Below, in pieces: positions 46,639 through 57,097 of a DNA stretch of 64,000 nucleotides. This DNA comes from Psoroptes ovis. Taxonomy: Eukaryota; Arthropoda; Arachnida; Sarcoptiformes; Psoroptidae. Within the stretch, counting starts at the first letter, position 1. The number at the start of each line of letters is the position of its first letter. Where the stretch lies: the NCBI GenBank assembly GCA_002943765.1, contig PQWQ01000038.1:124001-188000 (forward strand). Direction: 5' to 3'. The translations under genes were made by a program, and so were the position numbers. The notes beneath the pieces were generated by a model. It was not told the origin of the DNA and made no database searches. It saw only the letters and a list, made by a program, of their open reading frames with translations.

Positions 46639-47028
46639 ATGTCATCATCATCATCATCATCATTAATCATAAATGAAGAACCATTATTCGATCCAAATGC
46701 ATTCGGTATGGCAACATTATTAGGTGGACTATTTTTGCTGGGTATTGCATCGGATATGCTTGTCGAAGACACATCGAATGATACAAATAATACAGATGAT
46801 AATAATTCATGGTGGTCAACATCATCGATTGCATGGCCATTAGTTTATTTAGGCTTTACATCAATCGTTTGTTCATTAATATCATTCATGTATTCATTTG
46901 TTTATTGTTTTAAAATGAAACAATCGATTGCTCACAATAGTAAACAACAACCCTTAATTAATGGTAATAATCATCGATCATATGGCAGTGTGTCATCATC
47001 GATGATAACATCATTGTCTAAATCATAA
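46639..47028 (+). CDS. Small two-pass membrane protein, unknown
   Basis: Function is not recognised. ATG at 46639 (MSSSSSSSL) gives 129 residues. Two hydrophobic segments are separated by an Asn/Asp-rich loop: FGMATLLGGLFLLGIASDML at about 23-42, and IAWPLVYLGFTSIVCSLISF plus MYSFVYCF at about 67-94. The C-terminus is Asn/Ser-rich. The LGGLFLLGIASDM stretch looks conserved, but no family was assigned. It is convergent with the FABP gene 166 bases away. Confidence 0.62.
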   Translation: MSSSSSSSLIINEEPLFDPNAFGMATLLGGLFLLGIASDMLVEDTSNDTNNTDDNNSWWSTSSIAWPLVYLGFTSIVCSLISFMYSFVYCFKMKQSIAHNSKQQPLINGNNHRSYGSVSSSMITSLSKS

Positions 47029-47193
47029 GATGTTTATCTTTGAATCGAATGTTATCCATGAATCAATGTAAATATTCGAAAACACCCACACAATCGATTG
47101 ATTGAATTAATTATCGATTAAATCGAATTGAATCGATTAAATCGATTTTTATTTTATTTCATTTTTTTTCGTAAAAATTGTTGAATTAATTAA

Positions 47194-47723
47194 TTAAACT
47201 AATCGTTTGTAAATACGAACAGCTGTTACATCGCCAACACTACAAGTCTATTGGATTAATCAATAATCAAAACAACAACAATGAGTTAAGACCTGAACTA
47301 ATTAAAAATCAAAATGACTCACAGTTTTCAGATGTGTGTTGCTGAATTCACGAATAATTTTCACTTCAGGCTCACCTTTTTGTGTTTGTACCATTTTATC
47401 TTCGCCATCCATTACGACAATGGTCGGCACCGTTTTCTTATCCATCCGTGTTTCTTCGAATTCTTCGCCAATTTTGAATCGAATTTCAGTAGTTCTTAGT
47501 ACGGTATGAGTCTTGATGATCCAATAATCACCATCTTTAATTACTTCGATCGTTGGACTTGAGGTTTTGGCCAAATTCCGAATGACAAATCCAACACCTG
47601 TGTAGAATTTTGATCAGTTTATTTCGATGATTTACTTTTTACTCAGGACTTACCGAGGGCTTTTAAAAATTCATCAAAATTTTCACTCGATTCGAGCTGA
47701 TATTTTCCTTCGAATTTAACCAT
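47194..47723 (-). CDS. FABP: Fatty-acid-binding protein (mite group 13 allergen type)
   Basis: This is a cytosolic lipid-binding protein with a ten-stranded beta barrel; in mites the family is known as group 13 allergens. Exons 47654-47723, 47323-47597 and 47194-47247 join in frame to 132 residues, the usual FABP length. The signature region reads GKYQLESSENFDEFLKALGV and then GFVIRNLAK, split by the first intron at the conserved family position. The C-terminus TAVRIYKRLV is the standard ligand-binding strand (Arg-x-Tyr). The third exon is only 18 codons. The gene is complete, with no broken motif. Confidence 0.95.
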
Positions 47724-48486
47724 TATTTGCCAAAAACCACAAAAAATTTGAAAAATTGAAAATTTGAAAATTTCGTAAATTTTTGTAAACAAATCGAATG
47801 TGATGTATATATATGACAGTTTCAATTATTATTTTTGATGGAAAAATTTCTGAGAATTTTATCAAACATTGATGCTTTTGAGCATTGGTTGTCAATGGTT
47901 TTCCATTCAAATACAAATATGTTGAGCTTCGAATCTCATTTTAGTCAGAATCAAACAAAACTGGTTTTCACTTGTTTCATTTACGCCACAGAGAGTGTGT
48001 TCGTGAAGATAAGCCGTTTTCAATGCAAATTCGATCGACCAGTAAGGGTGTTTTCGGCTATTCAATAGCTATGCAAATATACACAAGGCTATAGGTCTTG
48101 ACGCATTGAATGTTTTCAAGCCATACCTAGGGACAATGTTGATGGAAAAAATCGAGGTTCGACCCTTGATGGAAAAAATAAGACATTTGTTTGACAGAAA
48201 CATTTGATTTTCAATACAAAGTTTTAAAGGTTTAATTCAGAGTTTTAAAATTAATTTTCGTAGTTTTAAAATTAAATTTCGTAATTTTACTGTTTAAAAT
48301 TGCATTCAAAACTACGAAATTCAATTTGAAAACTATGAAAATTAATTTTAAAACTCTGAAATAAAACTTGAAACTTTGTATTTTTTTTAAAGGTAAAAAT
48401 TTAATAAAGATTTAAAAGTATTTCAAATGCATTGAAGAGGTTGTAATAGGTGACAAAAATGGCAAAAATTAATATAGAAATATGGC
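47724..48486. other. Intergenic gap between FABP and PRPSAP
   Basis: This gap is the FABP 5' flank plus the downstream region of the PRPP-synthetase-associated gene. It contains one P162 copy. A 76-codon plus-strand frame at 47835-48068 has no supporting feature. Confidence 0.6.
48217..48379. mobile_element. P162 palindromic miniature element
   Basis: The ends are CAAAGTTTTAAAGGTTTAAT and TAAAACTTGAAACTTTG, with TA on both sides. The central arms around TTCGTAATTTTACTG are well conserved with the 21159 copy. Confidence 0.85.
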
Positions 48487-49649
48487 TCAATCTTCCAACG
48501 TAACATTACGAAACAAATATGACATTGATTCATTATTATGTATACGACGAATTGCTTCGGTTATAAGGATCGAAATGTCGACAGTTTTGATTTTACCACA
48601 TTGAAGTTTTTGTACTTCATGTGGTACCGTATTGGTTACGACAACTTCATTGATTGGTGATTCTTCAATCAATCGAGGTGCATCTTGACTAAGCAGTCCA
48701 TGGGTGGCCAATACATAAATCTTGTATGCACCACGTTCTTTGAGTACTTCGGCTGCAGCAACAAATGCAGCTACATCATCGATAAGATCATCAACAATGA
48801 TTGCAATACGTCCCATAACATCACCAACAACAGTCATTGGTGGTTTATTTTTTTCCGCTAAACTTGGTATGATATTCAATCGAACATCAATGATTCGATT
48901 TTCAAGCGATGTTACGGATGTTGCTGGTGATGTACTTAGATTATTGTGTTGCGGTGGCGGTGATGAACGACCATCGATTTGATCGGAATCCGATACTTTT
49001 TGTTCACCATGAATAACGGCTATGCCTAGCCGTAAACGTTCAGCATATGATGTTGCTTTCTTGGTCATACCAGGATCTTTGGCAACGATCACAGCATTTC
49101 GATAATCCGGTATCGATTCTTGAATAAATTGCAGCAGAAATGGTGATGCTCGCAGATTATCGACCGGGATGTCGAAAAAACCTTGGACCTTTGAAAAAAT
49201 TTTAATAATTAAAAAAACAATAACCCAACAAATCCCCTTACCTCTTTTTGATGAAGATCCATAGTGATAATGTGTGTGAAACCAGCTTTGCAAAACATTT
49301 TGGCCATTAATTTAGCAGCAATACAACCACGTTTACGCATTTTCGATTGTTTCGAATATGGCATATATGGGAACACGCCGACAATATTTTTCGCCGATGA
49401 TGTTTTACATGCATAAGCCAATATCAATGCTTCCATAATGGCATTGTTCACATCTTTGGCACCTGTTTGAACAATATAAACATCACGGCCACGAACTGAA
49501 TCACCGATTTCGGCAACAGTTTCACGATTCGATGTATGATAAATGGAACAAGCACCTAAGCGTACGCCTAAGCGTTCAGCAATTAATCGAGCAAATTCTT
49601 TATGTGAATTACCGGTCAATATGACCATATCGGCATTGATACCAGCCAT
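48487..49649 (-). CDS. PRPSAP: Phosphoribosyl pyrophosphate synthetase-associated protein
   Basis: This is the regulatory, non-catalytic partner of PRPP synthetase in the nucleotide-precursor pathway. Exons 49242-49649 and 48487-49188 join in phase 0 (HQKE / VQGFFD) to 369 residues, the same length as vertebrate PRPSAP2. The family backbone is clear: VYIVQTGAKDVNNAIMEALI, MRKRGCIAAKLMAKMFCKAG, PVDNLRASPFLLQFIQESIP, and the PRPP-loop region AIIVDDLIDDVAAFVAAAE. The insert SDSDQIDGRSSPPPQHNN...LAEKNKPPMTV separates two core blocks where catalytic PRPS has a short loop; this insert marks PRPSAP. It is complete. Confidence 0.93.
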
Positions 49650-49852
49650 TTTTTGTTCAATTATTTCAATCGACCAATGTTTATTTATCGAATAAGCTGA
49701 ACCTCATCAAAAATTTTCCCAAATAAAAATGATTAAAACATGAATCAACCAACCACAATCGAAACACACCAGCAAAATCTCAAAATGACAGAAACATATG
49801 AGATTTGTTTTGATGCTAAAAAATTTAACACATTTATTTCGAATATAAATCG

Positions 49853-49870
49853 ATAGATGGCAGTGTTTGG
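49853..49870 (+). promoter_or_regulatory. AGATGGCAG site between PRPSAP and its neighbour
   Basis: ATAGATGGCAGTGTTTGG lies between the PRPSAP start (49649) and the stop of the upstream minus-strand gene (49915), within the probable PRPSAP promoter. Confidence 0.3.
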
Positions 49871-49914
49871 CAGTCAATCAATTTTTGAAATTTTTGAAAT
49901 TTCAAATTTTTAAA

Positions 49915-51229
49915 TCAATCAATCGATAATCGTAAACCATTTTTATTTAATTGTTGAATTATAAGCGCACGTATGGTCATCGTCGTTGTCGCAGTCGCAT
50001 CACCAGTCGATTTAGATTGTTTCAATGTTTTATGTTCCGATCTTGATGATTGTGAACAATTAAAGGGATAAATAGCAGGGTCATCTAAACGAGACCATTC
50101 AGCAAGCGAATGCGAATCAATCAGCGATGCTTTGAATAATAAATCAAATATATCCGCAACAGCAATGAAATATTTTTGTTCATGACTAATCAACGATTCA
50201 ATGGCCGCTAACATTTCAATTTGTAACAGTTCTTTTTTGAATGGATTAATTTTTTCGAAAAATTCTTTCAAAATTGGCAAGGCTATACATTTGAATGATT
50301 TTAATTTAATCGTTTGCGGACATCGAGGCTGATGATCACATAAATCAATTTGTAAATATTGTCGGAACATCCATGCAAATATTGCGTAAAAATATATTAA
50401 ACGTGGTGTTGATGTTGATGGATATTGTTGCCACATTTTTAATAATTGATTAACAATAAATTTCTTATCTGCCGCGTCGACAATCGTCGTTGATAATTGT
50501 TCGTATATATACTGGAATTTTCTCGCATCATCGAACGATACGAACATTCTTTGATTCGATACGGTCAAATATTTATTACCATTAAGATCTAGATCGTTGA
50601 TCAATAAGGTTTTAGGCTTTGATTTCGTATTTTCTTCAAGGTGTTTCGATGTTAGCCTCTCAAGCTGTTTCAGTCTTCCATTATTAATCAATTTTGATTG
50701 AATGATGAACGAATCAATCGAGTCATCGACATCTATCGATAAATTATGATGATAATTACTTGAAAATATTTCAAAAAATTCAAATTTAATAACCTTAAAA
50801 CTTACCATGAAAATTTTCAAATTCATATTCAATTATATCCATATTGATCGATTGCAATGGCATTAATTGTCGATGTCGATCTGAGTGGCAATTATTCATT
50901 GGTTGGTTGACATTGTTATCACCTGCAATCGTTTGATCATCGATGATGAGGGCTTCGAATGATTTTCTTGATGATGGTGGTGGTGGTGGTCGAGATGATC
51001 TGGTCATCGAATTTCTATCAATCAACAAAGGCAGTGATCTTGATCGTTTTGTTTTGATCGGCCGATTTGATCGATTTGAATTTTGCCCATGTTCACCTGA
51101 ACATTTGTTGGCGATTGTTAAGGTATTTGTTATGGAAAACAACGATGAAAACATTTGTTTTTTAGTGACAAAATAATCAAATAAATAAAAATCTATTAAA
51201 TAATGACTAGTATGATGCTCTATGATCAT
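49915..51229 (-). CDS. Orphan protein with possible W2-like C-terminal domain
   Basis: Function is not established. Exons 50806-51229 and 49915-50732 join in frame (FH-D / VDDSIDSF; 73-base intron) to 413 residues; a nearer acceptor at 50759 would put a stop in frame. The N-terminal third is Arg/Ser/Pro-rich and disordered (SSRPPPPPSSRKS). The C-terminal half is helical, and IFDLLFKASLIDSHSLAEWS, then RLDDPA, resembles the end of W2 domains of eIF4G, where FFDALY...W...DPA is usual. The characteristic aromatic/acidic box after it is missing. It could be a diverged translation-factor-like protein or an unrelated helical repeat. Confidence 0.6.
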
Positions 51230-51777
51230 TTATTTATATCAGAAAAATGATTTATTTATTTGCTCATGACATTTTTCAGATTTTATTGATCAAATTTGGT
51301 TTAATTTGCCAGCCATGTTCTCACAGCTTCGGTATAAATCTCTCTCGTTACCCTTTAAAGCCTTACGATTATAGTACAACAAATCAAAATGGCAGATTAC
51401 GGGTTTACAGGCTCTTTTATGGCATTCATTTATTGCATCCATTATTGTACATTGTAAACTGAGGCCATTATCTATGATATTACCATGAGAATTACTTTTT
51501 CGAATTAATCATATCTTTAATAAATAGGCCAACCAACATCCTTAATATCATTATTTTGATTGATTAAATCGAATTGATGATGATAATGAAGATTCATTTC
51601 GATTTCGCTCAATATCAATAAATGTGTTTTAAATCAACACATTTATCTTCCTTAATGATAAACAAATTATCAAAATGCAACAAAAAAAAAATGTGTGTCT
51701 TTGCGCAATTAAGGTCATTGGTTTGATGAAAATTGTAAATTTGGTTAATTCGAATGCAATTTAAATTCATTTTCAAA
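51230..51777. other. Divergent intergenic region
   Basis: This region lies between the starts of the 51229 (-) and 51778 (+) genes and is presumed to hold both promoters. No further structure was recognised. The open frame at 51247-51462 has no supporting feature. Confidence 0.55.
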
Positions 51778-52590
51778 ATGTACGCACAAAGAAAATTGAT
51801 TGATTTGACCATTTCGCTCATTTCAATGGTCATTTTAATGAACATATTCATTTCATCAGTGAATGGTACCGATTTAGAAGCACTTAGCCAATGTCGATCG
51901 CTTTATCGAATCGATGCAGATGATCAAGGAACTTATTATTCGAATAATCATTGTTTGTTGCATTGTAATTTTACTAATCGTCTTCGAGAAGATATCGTCA
52001 ATTCTGGTCAACCATGTCGAACTGGTTCACCTGATGCAGTAACCATACAATACACATGTCAATCTGGTCGTTGTCTACCAGTCCAGGTGCCACCACATCA
52101 ACAAGCACCACCAACTTCACCATTCGCTGTGCCGTATTCGAATCGTCCGAATGGTTTATTATCGATTTTATCGACTAAAGCTGAGCTATCACCACCCGTA
52201 GGCAATACATACCTGATGATTTGTGTATTGAACAATGTTGCCGAACCTATTCATCATTTACCGCTGGAAGAAAATTATTGGATAAATCGTTGCCACAGCT
52301 GTTCGAGTGATGTTGTCCAAAATGCTGTCGATCCAATCTATAATTCTCCATGTCCAATGTCCACTCGTTATTCGATAAATCAAAATTCAAAAATTATATT
52401 CGAAATATGGACAGTTGATTCTACATCGACCCCACCATTGGCCAGAGGAAAAGCTGGCCAATTTGTTGGCGGTGCACATTTACGTCTTAAAGAATTGATT
52501 GATCATAAAAAACTTGGTAGTCCATACACTATGCAACTGAGTGATGGGCCATTCACCGGTAAAATTACCACCGAAATTGAATGGTCTTAA
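51778..52590 (+). CDS. Secreted Cys-rich protein with C2-like C-terminus
   Basis: Function is not recognised. ATG at 51778 (MYAQRKLIDL) gives 270 residues; an ATG at 51754 would add eight. A signal peptide (LTISLISMVILMNIFISSVNG) is followed by a Cys-rich module with CLLHC, SGQPCRTGSPDAVT and CQSGRCLPV, an order like the Cys modules of chelicerate salivary proteins. A Pro-rich linker (VPPHQQAPPTSPFAVP) leads to a C-terminal beta-rich domain (TYLMICVLNNVAEPIHHLPL, SKIIFEIWTVDSTS, VGGAHLRLKELIDHKKLG, DGPFTGKITTEIEW) that reads like a C2 sandwich. A defence, feeding or matrix role is only a guess. Confidence 0.68.
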   Translation: MYAQRKLIDLTISLISMVILMNIFISSVNGTDLEALSQCRSLYRIDADDQGTYYSNNHCLLHCNFTNRLREDIVNSGQPCRTGSPDAVTIQYTCQSGRCLPVQVPPHQQAPPTSPFAVPYSNRPNGLLSILSTKAELSPPVGNTYLMICVLNNVAEPIHHLPLEENYWINRCHSCSSDVVQNAVDPIYNSPCPMSTRYSINQNSKIIFEIWTVDSTSTPPLARGKAGQFVGGAHLRLKELIDHKKLGSPYTMQLSDGPFTGKITTEIEWS

Positions 52591-52695
52591 GAAAATGAAA
52601 TCAATGAAATCAAATTATTATTAGTTCAAAGATATTTCAAATTAAAATGATTTATATTAGAAATATTTTATTGTACTAAAATAATACAAAAAATA

Positions 52696-52777
52696 TTAGG
52701 CTGTCCGAAAAGTTTTCCACCGGTTATATCGTAAGAAAATCATTGAAAAATCGGCAAAAACTTATCGGACAACCAAA
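52696..52777. mobile_element. P80 miniature palindrome, type B, in a shared 3' region
   Basis: TA flanks both sides. The left arm is GTCCGAAAAG, the right arm, reversed, GTCCGATAAG; the core has CCGGTTATATCG. It ends 12 bases before the stop of the minus-strand gene at 52790 and lies 106 bases past the plus-strand gene's stop. Confidence 0.85.
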
Positions 52778-52789
52778 TATTTCCATGAT

Positions 52790-53315
52790 TTAAACTTCCA
52801 TAGCAACTTTATTACCAAATGATGACATAAGATTCGCGGATAATTTTCGTTGATTACGTCGTTCATTTAAATAATTCATCAGGGTTCCATCTAATTCAAC
52901 TAATTGTTGCCGTTGTTGTTGTTGTTGATTATTTACACCACCATTAAATGAACGACCTGTTGCTACTGCTGCTGCTGTTGACCTTCTCCACTGTGGTTGT
53001 GGGCGTACATTTAACCCATTTCGTATGGGAAATTTCCTTCTCATTGATGAATGAGAAAATTGAACGTTATTCACAGACCAATGTGGTTGTTGTTGATTAT
53101 GTTGGTTTCTATAGGCACCATAACGACGATTAATCGATCGTCGATATGATGAATCGACCATCATCATCATCATAAATGAAAGTAAGAGGATATAAATTGT
53201 AATAATCTTAACAATCAAAGGGTCAAATCGTATCAAAAATGTATTAAAATGTATTAATAAAAGTGAAAAAAATCAAATTTCATTTCAATCAAAATCAATC
53301 AACACTTACCTTCAT
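52790..53315 (-). CDS. Small secreted Arg/Gln-rich protein with split start codon exon
   Basis: Function is not recognised. Exon 1 is only ATG-AAG (53310-53315), followed by a perfect GTAAGT donor; exon 2 is 52790-53206. Joined in phase 0 they give 140 residues with a signal peptide (MKIITIYILLLSFMMMMMVD). The mature protein is basic, with Arg, Asn, Gln and Tyr (SYRRSINRRYGAYRNQHNQQ) and a poly-Gln tract, ending LDGTLMNYLNERRNQRKLSA. Exon 2 alone has no ATG before the hydrophobic core, which is why the tiny exon is inferred. A transcript is needed to confirm it. Confidence 0.6.
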
Positions 53316-54352
53316 TTTAAGGCTATAGATTTTCCAGAACGAATCCTTCGATTTGAAAAATTCGTTCAAGTCCGCTCTGGTTGTTTTTATATCGTCGAAA
53401 ATGTAATCGGTATTCATTGGAAAATGTAATTGGTTTGCATATTCGAGTGATTGGTAATAACAAGTAGCAACTGTGTGAAAACCAGTTAAATGTTCATTTT
53501 TTTTCAAAGGTGGTTTAAGTTTATAGATCAGTTTTAGTATTGTTTAAACTTTAAACACACATAAAAGGCGCTAATATTAATCAAACAAATGACTCTTAAC
53601 TCATCGAATGCTTTCATTGAATTTCATTCTAATTTTTTTAAATTATAAGGCTGTCCGAAAAGTTTATTCGGCTTAATCAATGATAGTCGCTCATTAAAAT
53701 CGGCCAAAACTTTTCGGACAACCTAATAATCGAAAGGGTCATCGAACAATTTGCTTATTTCTTTCATGATTTTCGTGATTCATTTAAATGATTTATATAA
53801 TTGTTTTTGATAGTTTATCCAAGTGCACATCACGATGATCTGAATAAGTGAAAATTTGAGATTTTATCAATTTGTTTTAATTCAAATAATCATTTGAATT
53901 ACATAATTTCATACAAATCATTTCAATATTTTGACCAAATTGAATAAATATGTGTGTGAACATCAAACCATTCGATTTGAATAATTTATCACTGATTTTG
54001 CATAAATTAGCAGTTGCTTTGTTCATATGTGGTCAACAATGATAAGGTGATAACCCTATAATTATTTTTAATTTTTCAAAAACATATTCTCACATGGATT
54101 ACCACATCGTTGTACCCTCAGAAACCGAAAAAAATAATGGTTCGTTGCCCTTACGAGATTTATTATTCACAAGTGTAAATTAAACAATAATCAACTATTC
54201 ATTGTGTTGAAAGGTACTCAAAATTCGGGAAAAACAATGGAATTTCGAGAATTAATGAATTATGAGCATTATTTTATACAAATTATATAATTAATGTGGT
54301 TTTTCGTAAAGTATTAGTGAAATATATATAACAAACACAATGTACGAATGGA
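53316..54352. other. Intergenic stretch
   Basis: This stretch runs between a small secreted gene and the 3' end of RRP9. It holds one P80 copy (53646-53726). No gene was recognised; the open frame at 53295-53507 on the minus strand overlaps the inferred first exon and is not called. Confidence 0.6.
53646..53726 (+). mobile_element. P80 miniature element, type C
   Basis: TA flanks both sides. The left arm is GTCCGAAAAGTTTATTCGG then CTTAATC; the right arm is ATCGGCCAAAACTTTTCGG then ACAACCTAA. Confidence 0.85.
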
Positions 54353-55958
54353 TTAAATTGCTTTCATTGTGAATGGTATTCGCTGTAAAACATTTCGTAC
54401 ATTTTTCATACGTTCAAACCATCGCCCTGTACGATGTTCTTGTGCAATTGCTGCAATCAAATATTGACCATCGATTGTGAATTCTAATGCATTAATGAAG
54501 CCATCGACTTTATAAGCGAATAAACGTTCAATACCTTTGAATTCAGATTTAATTTTCCATATTATGATAGAACCATCATGTGACCCTTTGAAAATTGAAA
54601 ATAATCAATATTAAATGAGTACATTGGACAATAAATTGATTTTACCATACATACCTGATGCAAATAAATCAGTATTTTTCAACGATGCTAATGATATTAT
54701 CCAATGATCAGGTTGATGAGCATTCATAACAGTATGAATTGGTTTCTTTTTAAACGTTGACCAAAGTGATATGGATCCATCATCAGCAGCTGATAGAAAA
54801 TGTGATTCATCAATGAATCGAACACAATCGATTGTAGCCGTGCAGCCGGTCAAAAATATAAGATTCGATTCTTCAGGTATTTTCCACAGTCGAATAGTAC
54901 CATCTCGGCCACCAGATGTAATACAACGTTCACGTACGAACGAATCAATCGAAGTGATCGAATCATGATGACCAAGCAGACTTTCGACATAACCCATTTC
55001 ATCTAGATTCCATACTTTGACCATACGATCTTCTGAACAACTGAATAGTTGATGGAATGAACGTCTAAATGATAGCCCGGTTATAGGGCCACGATGACCA
55101 CGAAATGTTTTCAGATGTATCATCTGATCAGGATTCCATATGTGTATCACTTTATTCCTGCAACCAGATGCTAAGAATTTGAAATCAGTGGACAAAGCTA
55201 ATGCCTGTACGCTGGCTGTATGCCCTTGGTTATAGGTTTCAGGGTTCGCACGATGATCACCATGAATCGTATGTAAACGTTTTCCATTCTCGGCATTCCA
55301 TTTGACAATATTACAATCTTTACCTCCACTGAATACATATTGCCCATTATGACTTAAGGCTATAGCTGTTATAGCTTTACGGTGACCATTTTTCATTACG
55401 AGCAAATTCGGTTCATCGACACCATGATATCGATCGGCAACGTTTTTATGTAATTTACCTAATTTTTCCAATACTGATTCTTTTAAATGTGTGGATATCG
55501 AATTTGATCGATCATCAATTGCATCATCATCATCTTCACCGATATTATTACGTGAAAATAATTCCGTTTGTTCCAACTGTGAAAGATATTTCTTAGCTAA
55601 ACGTATTTTCTTTTCTTGTGCTGTTTCATTTTCATCTTCAGAATCCAATGGCGGTTGTTCATTATTTTTACGTTTATTATTCACAGGTTGACCATCTTCT
55701 ATGGTTACATCGACACTATCACTATTGATATCTTCATCATCATCTTCGAATTCATCACTTAGGATTTCTTCATCAAGATTTTTGCTCGATTTTCGAGCCA
55801 ATTTCGATTTAGATTTGTTTACATTTTTACTGTTGTTGCTATTTACACGTTTCTATTAGGTAAATGGAATGAATGAATTAGGTGAAATGAAATACTTTGT
55901 AATCAAATTTTACCTTTGATTTTAATGAATTTGATTTATTTCGAATGAAAAAAGGCAT
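54353..55958 (-). CDS. RRP9: U3 snoRNP protein RRP9 (U3-55K)
   Basis: RRP9 binds the box B/C motif of U3 snoRNA in the nucleolus and is needed for 18S rRNA processing. Exons 55914-55958, 54655-55852 and 54353-54585 join in frame to 491 residues (human 475). The acidic N-terminus (DEFEDDDEDINSDSVDV) is followed by AQEKKIRLAKKYLSQLEQTE, a family hallmark, then seven WD40 repeats, with GRDGTIRLWKI, SGGKDCNIVKW and SCSEDRMVKVWNL among the clear ones. The C-terminal AAIAQEHRTGRWFERMK is the RRP9-specific ending. The first exon is only 15 codons. The gene is complete. Confidence 0.95.
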
Positions 55959-56122
55959 TTTTTGAATTAAATTACAACGAATAAATATGATTCCAAAATC
56001 AAAATAAAAACACGTGAAACTAAGCGTGTTAACTTGAAAACATCGTTTATGAATTGTACAATTGAAAATTTGAAAATTTTGATTTTTTTGAATTTTAAGT
56101 TGAATTGTTCAATATGTCTGAA

Positions 56123-56915
56123 TTAAGGTATCTCGATTTCTTGGTCATTTTGATTCAATGATTTCATTAAACGTTGATATGATTTATCCAATTCTTGTTG
56201 TACTAATTTAACAAAATGACTTTGATCATCATCATCATCATCATCGTCGATAGATTCGATACAATCAATAGCGGTTGAACCATTCAATCTTTGATTTGTA
56301 ACATGTGCTGATGAACCATCAATGCTAGAAGAAGCGGGTAACTTTGAAATTTTTGACTCAAAATCGTTGCTGTCCGGCTCATAATTAGCAATATTAATTA
56401 TACAAGAATCTTCACGAGTAACGTAAGGAGAATTTTCCGTATCCAATCGCTTGAAACTGGTGCCGGTAATTTTTTCATTATTTTGCTTGACTTTCAACAT
56501 GTTCAGACGTTTCGAAGATGTTGATGGAAATCTCAGTAGTGATCTACGACCATACGAATGAAATGATGAACTTTCAAATGTTTTCAAACGACGTTTCAGC
56601 TGTTGTTCGCGGAGAATTGAATTTTTATCGATTGAAGAATCATCACATTTTATGGCATTGTTGTCATTCGATAATTTCGATAATATTTTAACAATTGAAG
56701 CTTCGATTAATGTTATTTGTTCACGTGTACGGTTTGTTGAATGCATTAAATCGAATACTATTTCGAAATTATGATTAAAATCAAAGATTAATTTTGATTG
56801 AAACACCCTTAAACAAAGCTAAAAATGCGATACCTTTTCGTATAATGAATACAAGACAAATGAATAAAACAATTATACTGGATAAAAAGATTATATTGAA
56901 CCAAATTGCGATCAT
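56123..56915 (-). CDS. Orphan protein with N-terminal membrane anchor
   Basis: Function is not recognised. Exons 56834-56915 and 56123-56757 join in phase 1 (RK-V / FDLMHSTN; 76-base intron) to 238 residues. Exon 1 is a hydrophobic anchor (IIFLSSIIVLFICLVFIIRK). The rest is soluble and Ser/Asn-rich, with TREQITLIEASIVKILSKL near its start, a YGRRSLLRFPSTSS segment and a poly-Asp run. It ends in a helical segment (VKLVQQELDKSYQRLMKSLN). Exon 2 alone starts without a conventional ATG, which supports the join; alternatively translation could start at MHSTN. Confidence 0.58.
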
Positions 56916-57097
56916 TTTCGTTCAAAATTTGTTTAAAATTACAAGATTTAAAAAAATTAAAGGATTAAAAACGAAAAAAGAATAGGAAATGAGCAAATAA
57001 AATAATCGATAGCATCGATATAATATCACGATTGTTTACACAAATTTTTTCGAATTTTTGAATGGCGCCAATTGAATAAAATTGTTTAACATGATGA

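Noticed and set aside
47835..48068. 77-codon plus-strand frame upstream of FABP
   Set aside because: No domain, splice or conservation support; it sits in the FABP promoter flank.
50732..50806. Alternative acceptor at 50759 for the 49915-51229 gene
   Set aside because: It shifts the frame and meets a stop at once, so the 50733 acceptor was used.
51247..51462. 71-codon frame in the divergent gap
   Set aside because: Composition and position fit untranslated sequence; nothing supports coding.
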